Shown: positions 1 to 9,375 of the stretch, piece by piece
Position numbering within the stretch: the first letter of the stretch is position 1
Layout: each line of letters starts with the position of its first letter
Source of the DNA: an uncultured Methylococcales bacterium
GTDB lineage: Bacteria; Pseudomonadota; Gammaproteobacteria; Methylococcales; Methylomonadaceae
Direction: 5' to 3'
Assembly: GCA_913019935.1 (NCBI GenBank)
Contig: CAJVZC010000001.1
Location: forward strand, 32,968 to 96,967
DNA: 64,000 nt
Program-made: the position numbers and the translations under genes
The notes under the pieces: model-generated
Seen by the model: the letters and a program-made list of their open reading frames with translations, nothing else
Told to the model about the DNA's origin: nothing
Database searches by the model: none

Positions 1-828
1 GCCAATCTCTTCATGATCAAAAAATGCGCACACTTGTGTGGCTGATGATGCCACGGCACCATCCTCTAAAAATGCTTTTACCGCCGCATGACACGAAGCC
101 AGATTATCCAATTGCGAACTGGCAATAAACTCATCGTTTAAGCCCCACAACACACCCTTTTGGGTGTCATAGCTACACAATTCCCAGGACAAAATAGCAG
201 TAGCCTCTAACTTTAATTGATCAGCAATCAACGCTTTAAACTGAATAGGCTCCAGTAATTCATTTTCAACCGTTGCCAATACCAAAGGTAAATCTGTTTG
301 TTTATCAAGCTTTAATCCTTCTTCATTGACTTTATTATTCATATGAATAGCCAAATTAGGTAGCCTCAATAACGGCTTATCAAAAAGAATCGTCTTATTC
401 TTTACAGCACCCCGATCATCCTTATAACTCACAGAACCGGCTAAACTTAAATCTCGATCTGTATACGTGGCTAAAATCGGGCTTCCATACACTTCAACAC
501 CCACGCGCAATAAGCCTGCTTCGGCATAACTCGCATGGGGTTTAACACGCAATCCCGGTGAATCAGTATGAGCGCCAATAATTTTAAAGCCTGTTTCAAC
601 CAAAGGCTTAGTACCCACTATAAAGGAAATTATTGAAGATCCGCCCCTAACCACATAGTATCGCCCCTCTCCCAACAAGGCCCATTCTGACTGCTCATCT
701 AACGGGACAAAACCATGCGCATCCAATTGCTGTTTAACCGTACTAACGGCATGCCAAGGACTGGGCGAAGCATCAATAAAAGCCAGTAAATCTTCTGCTT
801 GTTCACGGTAAAAATCAGTCTGACTCAT
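1..828 (-). CDS. apeB: M18 family aminopeptidase, C-terminal part beyond the window
   Basis: Metallo-aminopeptidase of family M18 (DAP2/ApeB type), a cytosolic exopeptidase that releases N-terminal residues using two metal ions. The first 276 codons are present and the reading frame runs open off the left edge. HTDSPGLRVKP (residues 87-97) is the first metal-ligand motif, and FFDHEEIG at the break matches the Asp-x-Glu-Glu catalytic/metal region of the family. The ATG lies inside the end of msrB (14-base overlap), so the two are probably translated from one leftward message. The purine stretch GGAAAAAG just upstream may serve as ribosome binding site. The C-terminal metal ligands lie outside the window, so intactness cannot be judged. 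Confidence 0.9.
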   Translation of the reverse strand, partial: MSQTDFYREQAEDLLAFIDASPSPWHAVSTVKQQLDAHGFVPLDEQSEWALLGEGRYYVVRGGSSIISFIVGTKPLVETGFKIIGAHTDSPGLRVKPHASYAEAGLLRVGVEVYGSPILATYTDRDLSLAGSVSYKDDRGAVKNKTILFDKPLLRLPNLAIHMNNKVNEEGLKLDKQTDLPLVLATVENELLEPIQFKALIADQLKLEATAILSWELCSYDTQKGVLWGLNDEFIASSQLDNLASCHAAVKAFLEDGAVASSATQVCAFFDHEEIG

Positions 829-1219
829 CAGCTTTTTCCAATCGCAATGAAATTGAATTAACGCAATACCGTAGCCCGGTGGGTTTCGGGCCATCTTCAA
901 AAACATGCCCTAAATGCGCATCACAATGCTGGCATGTAATTTCTACCCGTCGCATGCTGTGACTCGTATCATCAATATGACAAACCTTTTCAGCACTCAA
1001 AACATCCCAGAAACTGGGCCAACCGGATCCTGAATCAAATTTTGTCACCGAATCAAATAAAGGCTGATCACAACAAGCACAATGATAGATGCCTTTATCA
1101 TGACAATTAGTATAGCCACCCACAAAAGGTGCCTCCGTACCTTTCTCACGGCAAACCGCATATTGCTCAGGGGTTAGCCGCTCCTTCCATTCCGCTTCAT
1201 TGACTTGTTTTTTAGTCAT
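815..1219 (-). CDS. msrB: Peptide-methionine (R)-S-oxide reductase MsrB
   Basis: Repairs methionine-R-sulfoxide in oxidised proteins with thioredoxin-type reductants. The 134 residues are the full length of a single-domain MsrB. Structural zinc ligands are visible as Cys47/Cys50 and Cys96/Cys99. The catalytic Cys119 sits in GLRYCVNSISL, and the substrate-binding GSGWPSFW (residues 64-71) is intact. There is no signal peptide, so it acts in the cytosol. It is the first gene of a leftward pair whose second gene, the M18 aminopeptidase, begins inside its last codons, which suggests translational coupling of protein repair and peptide turnover. Confidence 0.96.
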   Translation of the reverse strand: MTKKQVNEAEWKERLTPEQYAVCREKGTEAPFVGGYTNCHDKGIYHCACCDQPLFDSVTKFDSGSGWPSFWDVLSAEKVCHIDDTSHSMRRVEITCQHCDAHLGHVFEDGPKPTGLRYCVNSISLRLEKADESD

Positions 1220-1313
1220 ATCACTCTCTATTCTTTTTACTTTAGCTTAACTGGCAATTAACAAACGTTACCGGCTTCTTTTTAACCCATCATAACTCAC
1301 AAAAAAATCACTC

Positions 1314-1359
1314 TAACCTATTCAATTAGATAGGTTATTCTGTACAATAACGCAGTACA
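1314..1359. promoter_or_regulatory. Two inverted repeats upstream of oadGAB
   Basis: A perfect 8-bp inverted repeat (TAACCTAT ... ATAGGTTA, 1314-1321 and 1330-1337, 8-base spacer) is followed by TGTAC ... GTACA (1341-1345 and 1355-1359). Both lie between the divergent msrB and oadG genes, just upstream of the probable oad -10 box. The position fits an operator. The regulator is unknown, and chance short palindromes in AT-rich DNA are possible. Confidence 0.4.
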
Positions 1360-1388
1360 AATACAATTCATCTGTTTTTCAAAAATGC

Positions 1389-1394
1389 TATAAT
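1389..1394 (+). promoter_or_regulatory. Candidate -10 box for the oadGAB operon
   Basis: A consensus TATAAT lies 42 bases before the oadG start codon. The -35 region is poor (TTCATC at 1367-1372 with a 16-base spacer), which would fit a promoter needing an activator, perhaps acting through the inverted repeats at 1314-1359. Confidence 0.45.
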
Positions 1395-1436
1395 ATAGCG
1401 TATTAAAATCTAAATAAAACGAATAAAATAGCACCA

Positions 1437-1661
1437 ATGAGCAATAATATCTCCTTAGGGTTGGAATTAATGGGTCTTGGCATGACCATTGTATTCCTAT
1501 TCCTACTATTACTTATTTTCAGTATTTCTATCATGTCTTTTTGTGTACAACAATTTCAATCCCCCCCTAAAGACACCATACCAGAAACACCCGTTCAGGA
1601 AATTGATAGTAATATTGTGGCTGCGATTACCCTTGCTGTAAACCGCTACCGTAGAAAATAA
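1437..1661 (+). CDS. oadG: Oxaloacetate decarboxylase gamma subunit
   Basis: Small membrane-anchoring subunit of the sodium-pumping oxaloacetate decarboxylase. The 74 residues have one strong hydrophobic segment at about 13-37 and a short polar cytosolic tail with the ending IVAAITLAVNRYRR, which is typical of OadG. In the characterised enzyme this subunit holds the alpha and beta subunits together. It is first in the oadG-oadA-oadB operon, the usual gene order. The assignment rests on topology, tail sequence and context, because the family is poorly conserved. Confidence 0.9.
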   Translation: MSNNISLGLELMGLGMTIVFLFLLLLIFSISIMSFCVQQFQSPPKDTIPETPVQEIDSNIVAAITLAVNRYRRK

Positions 1662-1746
1662 TTGAAAACCTTTTACACAAACAAGTCGGCGCCTCAGCCG
1701 CCTTTTACATAACCAAAATTTAAGTTAAGAACCAGAGAAAACGAAC

Positions 1747-3516
1747 ATGGCAATAGCAAATCAACCCATCGGTATAACCGAAGTCGCCCTACGTGACGCC
1801 CATCAATCTATTCTGGCAACCCGTCTGCGCATAGAAGATATGTTACCCATTTGTGGCAAACTAGACCAAGTAGGTTACTGGTCAATCGAATCGTGGGGCG
1901 GCGCTACATTTGATGCCTGTATTCGTTACTTAGGCGAAGACCCATGGGAACGGTTACGCCTACTAAAGGCGGCCATGCCAAACACTCCTCAACAAATGTT
2001 ATTTCGAGGACAAAACATTCTCGGCTATCGCCACTACGCAGATGATGTCGTAGATAAATTTGTTGAACGCTGCGCCATTAATGGCATTGATGTTTTCCGA
2101 ATTTTCGATGCTATGAACGATATGCGTAATATCAAGTGCGCGGTTAACGCCGTCTTGGAAACAGACAAACACGCGCAAGGAACACTGTCTTATACCGTGA
2201 GTCCCGTCCACAATATTGATTTATGGGTTGATTTAGGTAAACAAATTGAAGACATGGGCGCCCATTCCATTTGTATCAAAGATATGGCCGGACTACTCAC
2301 CCCCTATGATGGTTATGACTTAATCAGCAAGCTCAAAGCTCAGGTTGACATTCCTATCCACCTGCACTGTCACGCTACCACCGGACTCAGCGTTGGCACT
2401 TACATTAAAGCTATTGAAGCAGGTGTTGATAATGTTGATACGGCTATCTCATCGCTAAGCATGACTTATGGCCATAGCCCAACCGAAACCCTTGTTGCTA
2501 GTCTTCAAAATCAAGCCTCTGATACTGGCCTTGACTTGAACTTACTGGAAGAAATTGCTGCCTACTTTAGGGATATTCGGAAAAAATACGCCCAATTTGA
2601 GGGCAGCCTAAAAGGCGTAGATGGCCGCATTCTAGTCAGTCAGGTTCCAGGAGGCATGCTAACCAATATGGAAAGCCAACTCAAAGAGCAAGGTGCCGCA
2701 GATAAATTTGATGCTGTTTTAGATGAAATACCACGTGTCCGAGAAGATCTTGGCTTCATTCCTTTAGTCACACCCACGTCACAAATTGTAGGCACTCAGG
2801 CGGTCATCAATATTCTTACTGGCGAGCGTTACAAAACCATCACAAAAGAATCAGCCGGCGTTCTCAAGGGTGAGTACGGCGCAACACCTGCTCCGGTCAA
2901 TAAAGCCCTACAAGAACGCGTCCTTGAAGGCGAAGCCCCGATAACCTGTCGCCCGGCAGACAAACTATCGCCTGAAATGGATAAGCTCATTGCCGGTGTT
3001 AAAGACAAGGCCAAAGAACACCAAGTCACCCTAGCGAAAAATATTGAAGAAGACGCCTTAATAGACGGCTTGTTTTTTCAGGTCGGCTGGAAGTTCATTC
3101 AAAACCGCGGCAACCCAGATGCCTTTGAAGCCGCACCCGATGCATTGGCTTTTGCAAAAGCCAATGCATCCTCACAAACAACTGAAACCTACACCGTCAC
3201 TGTTGAAGGTAAGAACTACCACGTTGCAGTCGGGCCCGGCGATGCTGATTTCAACATCCAACCCGCCACCAACGCTGAACCTGCCCAAACGACAATGCCT
3301 TCATCAGGAGAAACCATAACGTCGCCTATGGCGGGCAATATTTTCAAAATAAACACCACTGTCGGCGCTACTGTTTCGGAAAATGAAACCACCATTATCC
3401 TTGAAGCCATGAAAATGGAGACGGAAATACGAACTCGTGTGGGCGGCACTGTTTCTGCCATTCACGTCAAAGAAGGCGATGCCGTAACCGTGGGACAAAT
3501 TCTTATAACCCTGTAA
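1747..3516 (+). CDS. oadA: Oxaloacetate decarboxylase alpha subunit, biotin-carrying
   Basis: Carboxyltransferase subunit that moves CO2 from oxaloacetate to biotin; decarboxylation of carboxybiotin by OadB then drives Na+ export. An N-terminal TIM-barrel (about 1-270) opens with [11 protein letters not shown], holding the metal-site aspartate, and contains the metal motif [10 protein letters not shown] conserved PYC/OAD domain follows (about 290-460). A Pro/Ala/Thr-rich linker leads to the biotinyl domain, with biotin lysine 556 in EAMKMET. The 589 residues match complete OadA proteins. It lies 85 bases after oadG and 49 before oadB. A pyruvate carboxylase B subunit is a possible alternative, but the gamma and beta neighbours decide for the Na+ pump. 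Confidence 0.97.
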   Translation: MAIANQPIGITEVALRDAHQSILATRLRIEDMLPICGKLDQVGYWSIESWGGATFDACIRYLGEDPWERLRLLKAAMPNTPQQMLFRGQNILGYRHYADDVVDKFVERCAINGIDVFRIFDAMNDMRNIKCAVNAVLETDKHAQGTLSYTVSPVHNIDLWVDLGKQIEDMGAHSICIKDMAGLLTPYDGYDLISKLKAQVDIPIHLHCHATTGLSVGTYIKAIEAGVDNVDTAISSLSMTYGHSPTETLVASLQNQASDTGLDLNLLEEIAAYFRDIRKKYAQFEGSLKGVDGRILVSQVPGGMLTNMESQLKEQGAADKFDAVLDEIPRVREDLGFIPLVTPTSQIVGTQAVINILTGERYKTITKESAGVLKGEYGATPAPVNKALQERVLEGEAPITCRPADKLSPEMDKLIAGVKDKAKEHQVTLAKNIEEDALIDGLFFQVGWKFIQNRGNPDAFEAAPDALAFAKANASSQTTETYTVTVEGKNYHVAVGPGDADFNIQPATNAEPAQTTMPSSGETITSPMAGNIFKINTTVGATVSENETTIILEAMKMETEIRTRVGGTVSAIHVKEGDAVTVGQILITL

Positions 3517-3565
3517 CGTGCCTTAACCATTCACCCTTAGCTAAAACTATTTTTTAAAACACACC

Positions 3566-4693
3566 ATGGAAAACCTAACTTTACTCTGGGAAAGCACTGG
3601 AATATATAATTTAGAAAGCGGCCAGGCCATTATGACTGCCGTTGGTTTTTTACTAATTTTCCTTGCCATTAAAAAAGGCTTCGAGCCGCTCCTTTTGCTC
3701 CCTATTGGTTTTGGCGCAATCTTAAGCAATATTCCTGGCTCTGGCATGACCGAGGCAGGGGGTATTCTTTACTACTTATATGGCGGCATTAAAACTGGCG
3801 TTTTTCCACTACTTATTTTTATGGGCGTGGGTGCTATGACTGACTTTGGCCCAATGCTCGCTAACCCAAAAACACTGCTACTCGGCGCTGCCGCACAATT
3901 CGGTATTTTTGCAACGCTTCTTGGTGCCTTAGCGCTCAATACTATTCCTGGCTTAGATTTTTCCTTAAAAGATGCGGCGGCCATCGCCATTATAGGTGGT
4001 GCCGATGGCCCTACGGCAATTTATGTGGCCTCCAAATTGGCCCCAGAATTACTCGGCGCCATTGCCGTTGCCGCCTATTCTTATATGGCGCTGGTTCCGT
4101 TAATCCAACCCCCAATCATGCGCGCCCTAACCACTGAAAAAGAACGCAAGATTGAAATGCATCAACTTCGGCATGTCAGCCAAACAGAGAAAATCATTTT
4201 CCCACTAGCACTCGTATTCTTAACCGCCTTATTACTGCCTTCTGCAGCACCGCTCATTGGTATGTTCTGTTTTGGTAATCTTATGAGTTCTTGTGGTGTT
4301 GTTGACCGGCTCAGTGATACCAGCCAGAATGCACTGATTAATGTTGTTACTATTTTTCTCGGTCTTGCCGTTGGCTCAAAACTCAATGCCGATGCTTTCC
4401 TTCAGCCTGAAACATTAGGCATTCTGGCCTTAGGTGCAATCGCTTTTTGTATTGGTACAGCCTGTGGCGTACTTATGGCAAAACTCATGAACGCACTTAG
4501 TAAAACACCGATTAATCCTTTAATTGGTGCCGCCGGCGTTTCCGCTGTACCGATGGCGGCTCGAGTAGCCAACAAAGTCGGCCTAGAAAACAATCCACAT
4601 AACCATCTACTGATGCACGCCATGGGACCGAATGTAGCGGGCGTCATTGGCTCAGCAGTAGCAGCAGGGATTCTACTCAACCTCGTTCATTAA
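3566..4693 (+). CDS. oadB: Oxaloacetate decarboxylase beta subunit, Na+ pump
   Basis: Polytopic inner-membrane subunit that decarboxylates carboxybiotin and exports Na+. The 375 residues correspond to the shorter OadB/MmdB class and show about nine hydrophobic segments. [20 protein letters not shown] (about residues 144-163) contains the conserved aspartate implicated in Na+ and proton passage. A second conserved stretch near the C terminus ([14 protein letters not shown]) is also intact. It is the last gene of the oad operon. Together with the Rnf genes at 56.6-61.6 kb it points to Na+-linked energy conservation, though whether this Rnf pumps Na+ or protons is not visible. Confidence 0.96.
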   Translation: MENLTLLWESTGIYNLESGQAIMTAVGFLLIFLAIKKGFEPLLLLPIGFGAILSNIPGSGMTEAGGILYYLYGGIKTGVFPLLIFMGVGAMTDFGPMLANPKTLLLGAAAQFGIFATLLGALALNTIPGLDFSLKDAAAIAIIGGADGPTAIYVASKLAPELLGAIAVAAYSYMALVPLIQPPIMRALTTEKERKIEMHQLRHVSQTEKIIFPLALVFLTALLLPSAAPLIGMFCFGNLMSSCGVVDRLSDTSQNALINVVTIFLGLAVGSKLNADAFLQPETLGILALGAIAFCIGTACGVLMAKLMNALSKTPINPLIGAAGVSAVPMAARVANKVGLENNPHNHLLMHAMGPNVAGVIGSAVAAGILLNLVH

Positions 4694-4759
4694 TGAAGCC
4701 CGATACCACCGTTACCCCTTAATAGGCAGTCAAACTCTACCTTACTGCTAACCAATCCT

Positions 4760-4792
4760 CTACTGCTTTGAGTCGCCCCACCATTGCAGTAG
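4760..4792. terminator. Weak hairpin between oadB and the DUF1439 gene
   Basis: CTACTGC (4760-4766) pairs perfectly with GCAGTAG (4786-4792) across a long 19-base loop, and a T-rich stretch follows at 4799-4804. It lies between convergent genes, where a terminator is expected, but the loop is long and the T tract is not adjacent. Confidence 0.3.
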
Positions 4793-4822
4793 AACGCTTC
4801 TTTTATAACCGCCGACCTCGCC

Positions 4823-5371
4823 CTAAAAGACTTTCAGCGTCAACCGTAATTGCTCGTCCTGATCCACCGCAACAGACTCTAAAACAGCCTTAAGCATTTT
4901 TTGCTTAACATCACTGTCTTGTAGTTGATAAACCTTAATTTTACTAAATGCGGCACTAATAACCTGCTGTAGAACAGATTTAATTTTCTGACTGGTACGC
5001 TCAGGAAGACCCTTCACCTCAATAGCCTCAACCTGAGGCCGAATCAAAAAGAATTGACTCGTTTCAGGGTTATATTCCACCTCACCCGACACTTCAGCAC
5101 TGCCCTGACTATGAACAGCACCCAACAAACTCAACGCCATTTGAACCGAGAAATGAATACGCTCATCGCCCTTAACAAGGTTTACTCGCGGATCACTTAA
5201 GGTAATACGATATAAATGGCTGCGCTTCTCCAGAGGCTTAATAAGCGACAAATACTCTTGCAGCTCTTGCTCAGCGACTGTGACGGTATAACTAAAAGCA
5301 TGGGCATTCGTTGTTAGCACCCAGAACAATAAAGCAATAGAAACGAACCTTAACTTTTGCAACCGAGTCAC
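4823..5371 (-). CDS. DUF1439 (YceB-like) exported protein
   Basis: A 182-residue protein with a clear Sec signal peptide (hydrophobic core about 9-20, likely cleavage after AHA at 26) and a body resembling the DUF1439/YceB family, which has a lipid-binding-like fold in the E. coli member. The start of the mature part (FSYTVTVAEQELQEYLS) is characteristic. Unlike E. coli YceB there is no lipobox cysteine at the cleavage site, so this copy is probably soluble in the periplasm. It starts 12 bases after the stop of the TauE-like permease upstream and is probably co-transcribed with it. Function unknown. Confidence 0.75.
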   Translation of the reverse strand: MTRLQKLRFVSIALLFWVLTTNAHAFSYTVTVAEQELQEYLSLIKPLEKRSHLYRITLSDPRVNLVKGDERIHFSVQMALSLLGAVHSQGSAEVSGEVEYNPETSQFFLIRPQVEAIEVKGLPERTSQKIKSVLQQVISAAFSKIKVYQLQDSDVKQKMLKAVLESVAVDQDEQLRLTLKVF

Positions 5372-5383
5372 CCACCTATCTTA

Positions 5384-6106
5384 TTAAAAAGCTTTAAAAA
5401 CCAATACGACCCCCGATAAAAACAAAAAGGCCGCAAAAATTTTACTGTATTTTTCATTATCAATATTTTGATAAACAACTTCTTCCGTTAATAAAAACAT
5501 AATGACGCCAACATGCAAAAAAGCCATATTATTACTGTATGACAACTCATAGCTATCAAGAAGAAAGAATAACGTAACGATTTGAAAGACAGCAAAAGTC
5601 GCGTAACAGATGGCCACCGTAACCCGCGTCATATCCTTTTGGTATTGCTTACCATGAACAATCGCGGTTAGTAAGGACCCACCAAGATTCGTTAACCCAT
5701 GAATAACACCCATCGTAGCCAAATATGTTTTCTCATACTTCACCATCGACATCATCATTTTCTCAACTTTAGGAGAATAACTTTTCAAGGCAACAAAAAT
5801 TAAGAACAAACCGATGATCAATGCAATGTTGATTTTAGCCGCGGTGACTATAAACAAAAACAAGACTACAAATGGAATGGTATAGATCAAAACATTTTTA
5901 TAAAAACTAAGATCTATATAGCTATAGTGTTTGAGAATTTGAAAGGAGTTAATGGCAATAGATATTGGTAACAGGATCACCAATGCGTCTAAAAATTCAT
6001 ACCCCAACAACAATAACAATGGTGTACCAAATAACAAAACGCCCACACCAAATATGGATTGAATAACTGAGGTTGCGATAACGGTTAATAATATATCGAC
6101 TGGCAT
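5384..6106 (-). CDS. TauE/SafE family permease
   Basis: An integral membrane protein of 240 residues with about seven or eight hydrophobic segments. It has the two-half TauE/SafE (DUF81) pattern: SIFGVGVLLFGTPLLLLLGY in the first half, and GVIHGLTNLGGSLLTAIVHG beginning the second. Members export sulfite, sulfoacetate or other organic anions, but the substrate here cannot be read from sequence. It sits between phoR and the DUF1439 gene, all leftward. The 103-base gap to phoR could carry its own promoter. Confidence 0.85.
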   Translation of the reverse strand: MPVDILLTVIATSVIQSIFGVGVLLFGTPLLLLLGYEFLDALVILLPISIAINSFQILKHYSYIDLSFYKNVLIYTIPFVVLFLFIVTAAKINIALIIGLFLIFVALKSYSPKVEKMMMSMVKYEKTYLATMGVIHGLTNLGGSLLTAIVHGKQYQKDMTRVTVAICYATFAVFQIVTLFFLLDSYELSYSNNMAFLHVGVIMFLLTEEVVYQNIDNEKYSKIFAAFLFLSGVVLVFKAF

Positions 6107-6209
6107 AAGTCCTCTCTTGAGCCTACAAAAGCATTAAATGAATTTAATTATGTCATAGTTACACCACGATTTGATCGGAACTCCTCTGATAAACAGAAAG
6201 GCCCTATCG

Positions 6210-7502
6210 TTAACAACAACGGGTACGGGGAAAAATACAACTAAAAGAACTACCAACACCTTCTTGACTACTGATGAGCAATTTAGAATCATGATTCGCC
6301 AATACATGCTTTACAATAGCCAACCCTAAACCGGTACCGCCCTTTTCACGACTACGCCCAACATCAACCCGATAAAAGCGTTCTGTTAACCGATGAATAT
6401 GCTCCTTAGCAATACCGTCACCGTAGTCTTGCACTTCAAACTTAACACCCCCTGGAACTGATTGCCAACGCACATCTATTTTAGAACCTTCATCAGAGTA
6501 CTTCATTGCATTAACAATCAAATTGGTAAATACACTCTCCAAATCTTTCTCCTTACCTCGTATTTTCAAGACCGACTCAATCGATAGATTTATCCGAGCA
6601 TTGAGCGGATCAAAGGTATCTCCTGACAGACATAACTGCTTGAGTATGGCTGAAACGTCAACTGATTCTAGCGCCTCTAAGTCACCCTTGTTCTCCGTGA
6701 TGCATTCCAAACGTGCCAATAACAACAAGTCCTCGATCAATCCTTCCATTCGAGCAGCCTGTTGGGTCATCCGAGAATAACTGTCTGTTAAAAATTCCGA
6801 CACGTCCTCATCCATGTCTTGGAGGGTCTCAAGATAACCTTTAATAACCGTTAACGGTGTCCGTAATTCATGTGATACATTGGCTACAAAATCGCGCCGC
6901 ATATCCTCAGATTTTTTTAATTTAGTCACATTTTGAGCCAACAATAATCGCAGTTCATTATTGTAAACTAAGAATCTAAACTCTAAAAAAACACCTTTAT
7001 TAACTGGTGAAGTAATAACTGCCGTTTCACTTAAATCTTCCCGACTCAAGTAGGCTGTCAACAATGGGTGATCAATAACACGGGCAATATGCGTACCTAA
7101 ATTTTTCTTCCTTAAGCCAACAAGTTCTCTAGCCGAATCATTAAACCATTCAATTTCATCATCGACATTAAGAACAATCGCTGCATCCGGTAAGGTGGCC
7201 GTTGATTTATAAAATTGATTAAGTAACTTACCTAACCGTTTTTGGGTCTGACGATGCCGCCGATGAACTCGGTCCAAATAAAAATAGACCCAATACCAAA
7301 CGCCTTTAGCATTCGACTTGCCTTTAAGTTTATGTGTATCTAACCTTTTTATCAGTAGCGATAATTGCCAATACTGATGTCCCAAAAGTATTAATAATGC
7401 AACAAAAGCCCAGATAAAGAAATGACCCCAGACAACACTGACCAAGGTGGCAATCAATAAATAACAAAGCAGTTCAATAAGGGCTGACACCCAAAAATTC
7501 AT
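6210..7502 (-). CDS. phoR: Phosphate regulon sensor histidine kinase PhoR
   Basis: Membrane sensor kinase of the phosphate-starvation system. Two N-terminal hydrophobic segments (about 5-50) without a large periplasmic loop, followed by a charged linker, are typical of PhoR, which senses through the Pst transporter and PhoU. A PAS domain covers about 95-195. The phospho-acceptor is His211 in the H box NVSHELRTPLTV. The ATPase domain has the N box NLIVNAMKYSD, the G1 box DYGDGI and the G2 box GTGLGLAIV. It begins 9 bases after the phoB stop, so the two are one operon. No pst genes lie in the window. Confidence 0.93.
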   Translation of the reverse strand: MNFWVSALIELLCYLLIATLVSVVWGHFFIWAFVALLILLGHQYWQLSLLIKRLDTHKLKGKSNAKGVWYWVYFYLDRVHRRHRQTQKRLGKLLNQFYKSTATLPDAAIVLNVDDEIEWFNDSARELVGLRKKNLGTHIARVIDHPLLTAYLSREDLSETAVITSPVNKGVFLEFRFLVYNNELRLLLAQNVTKLKKSEDMRRDFVANVSHELRTPLTVIKGYLETLQDMDEDVSEFLTDSYSRMTQQAARMEGLIEDLLLLARLECITENKGDLEALESVDVSAILKQLCLSGDTFDPLNARINLSIESVLKIRGKEKDLESVFTNLIVNAMKYSDEGSKIDVRWQSVPGGVKFEVQDYGDGIAKEHIHRLTERFYRVDVGRSREKGGTGLGLAIVKHVLANHDSKLLISSQEGVGSSFSCIFPRTRCC

Positions 7503-7511
7503 AACAGCACT

Positions 7512-8198
7512 CTATAATGAAAAACGATAACCAAATCCTCTAACCGTTTTAACCAAGTCGCCACAACCATGTTCGGACAAAACCTTTCGAAGTCGCCGAA
7601 TATGCACGTCAACCGTACGCTCCTCTATATAAGCGGTACGTCCCCAGACATTATCAAGCAGTTGTTCTCGATTGTATACTTTCCCGGGATGGGTCATAAA
7701 AAATCTCATCAATTTAAACTCGGTTGGGCTTAGAGGAACATCTCGCCCCTGATACGACAATTGATAACGCTCCATATCTAATATTAAATGACCCGCCACA
7801 ACTTTAGTCTTCGTGAATGACTTCCCTGCTCGCCTAAGCACCGCTTTAATTCTGGCCACCATTTCTCGGGGCGAGAAAGGCTTGGTCATGTAATCATCCG
7901 CACCCACTTCAAGCCCTCTGACTTTATCTTCTTCGGCTCCTCGCGCTGTTAATAAAATAACCGGCAACTCATTTAACGATGGGTCATTCTTTAACTGGCG
8001 ACACCAATCTATACCGCTCATATCTGGCAACATCCAATCCAATAAAATCAAATCTGGCATTGACTCGGCTATCAAATCTCGCGCCTCACGAACATCTTTA
8101 GCACATTGAACATCAAAGTCAGCCTTGTTCAGAACGATAAGCAACATCTGCCTGATTGGCTCTTCATCTTCAACCACCAATATTTTGGCAGAATTCAT
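7512..8198 (-). CDS. phoB: Phosphate regulon response regulator PhoB
   Basis: OmpR/PhoB-type transcription factor that activates phosphate-scavenging genes after phosphorylation by PhoR. The receiver domain (about 1-120) has the acidic pocket VVEDEE, phospho-acceptor Asp54 in LLDWMLP, the conserved Thr in LLTARG and Lys in MTKPFSP. The winged-helix domain (about 130-228) ends with the recognition-helix stretch RTVDVHIRRLRKVL and TVRGFGYRF. Its length of 228 matches E. coli PhoB (229). It is the first gene of phoBR. I did not find a convincing pho box upstream. Confidence 0.95.
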   Translation of the reverse strand: MNSAKILVVEDEEPIRQMLLIVLNKADFDVQCAKDVREARDLIAESMPDLILLDWMLPDMSGIDWCRQLKNDPSLNELPVILLTARGAEEDKVRGLEVGADDYMTKPFSPREMVARIKAVLRRAGKSFTKTKVVAGHLILDMERYQLSYQGRDVPLSPTEFKLMRFFMTHPGKVYNREQLLDNVWGRTAYIEERTVDVHIRRLRKVLSEHGCGDLVKTVRGFGYRFSL

Positions 8199-8640
8199 AA
8201 ACTTCCCTTCTTTAAAATAAAAGGCCCTTGTAAATCATAACCCCATAATGGCGTAAGTCTATTGACTTGCTCGTTACTATTAAACGAATCTATTAATTCT
8301 GAGTCAACGACTATTTATCATCGATACAAGGGAAACAATAACATTTGAAATAACCTACTAACCGATCAAATTGTTTTTATTCTTGATTACTTCCTACTTA
8401 TAGAGCCGATCTATCGACTAAAAAACACTCCCAATGACACTATCTTGCTACCGGTAATAGCCTGTTATAAATATAACGCCAACGTCACCAAGCATGGACA
8501 CCCATGAGTCATTTAACCCATCATCACAGATAGACACTGCAAACAACATACTTTTAATAACAGCCTAAGTCCTTTGTTTTGTTCTGTGATACGATGACCC
8601 ATAATGGTTCTGTAAAAAAACCTTTTGGATTACACTACTC
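8199..8640. other. Long divergent intergenic region between phoB and the DUF1538 operon
   Basis: 442 bases without a convincing gene, AT-rich, with stops in all frames. It must hold the promoters of phoB (leftward) and the DUF1538 operon (rightward). A 14-bp palindrome GTTATA-AA-TATAAC is at 8464-8477. A CATAAT at 8600-8605 could be a -10 box for the rightward operon, but no -35 at good spacing is evident. I see no RNA gene here. Confidence 0.5.
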
Positions 8641-9375
8641 ATGGCCGCCTTAAGAAATCGTTTTATCACCCAGATATTTCGCAGTTTTGCAGACCTGGCC
8701 CCCATGGTGTCAGTCATCCTCATTTTTCAGTTCTTCATCATAAAGCAACCCATACCGGACCTCATTAACCTGATTAGCGGTATTCTTTTTATTGTTCTTG
8801 GCTTAACGTTATTTATTCAGGGATTAGAACAAAGCCTATTTCCTATTGGCGAGTCAATGGCACAAGCCTTTGCTCAAAAAGGCAGTCTTTTCTGGCTACT
8901 TTGTTTTTCTTTTTGCTTAGGCTTTAGTACGACAATTGCAGAACCCGCCTTAATTGCGATTGCCAATGAGGCCGCCACAATTGCCCAAAACGAAGGGCTA
9001 CTTAAAGACTCTACAACAACCGTTTTTCAGTATGCGCTCGGCCTTCGGATTACAGTGGCCTTATCTGTCGGTCTGGCCATACTCATCGGGGTATTAAGAA
9101 TCATCCACGGCTGGAAATTACACCACCTGATTATTTATGGCTATTTAGCCATTATCATCATCACCCCTTTTGCGCCTAACCATATTATCGGCATTGCTTA
9201 CGATACCGGCGGTGTTACGACGTCAACCATTACCGTCCCCTTAGTAACCGCTCTGGGTATTGGACTTGCCAAAGCCATTAAAGGCAGAAACCCTATGACT
9301 GATGGTTTTGGACTAATCGCTTTTGCCTCGCTCACGCCGATCATATTTGTCATGCTTTACGGAATGCTCCTGTGA
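8641..9375 (+). CDS. DUF1538 membrane protein, first copy
   Basis: A 244-residue polytopic protein with about six or seven hydrophobic segments. The family signatures TTIAEPALIAIANEA (about 98-112) and YDTGGVTTSTITVPLVTALG (about 185-204) mark DUF1538. The Glu-Pro and Gly-Gly-Val-Thr-Thr motifs recur at equivalent places in the next gene, so the pair are paralogues that probably form a heteromeric transporter or channel. Its stop overlaps the start of the second copy by 4 bases. The PII-like and CBS genes that follow suggest that nucleotides regulate its activity. The substrate is unknown; a nitrogen, inorganic-carbon or ion compound is only speculation. Confidence 0.85.
   Translation: MAALRNRFITQIFRSFADLAPMVSVILIFQFFIIKQPIPDLINLISGILFIVLGLTLFIQGLEQSLFPIGESMAQAFAQKGSLFWLLCFSFCLGFSTTIAEPALIAIANEAATIAQNEGLLKDSTTTVFQYALGLRITVALSVGLAILIGVLRIIHGWKLHHLIIYGYLAIIIITPFAPNHIIGIAYDTGGVTTSTITVPLVTALGIGLAKAIKGRNPMTDGFGLIAFASLTPIIFVMLYGMLL

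Noticed and set aside
8199-8640. Pho box upstream of phoB or a riboswitch in the long gap
   Set aside because: No pair of CTGTCAT-like direct repeats with 11-base period is visible, and no conserved aptamer pattern was recognised.
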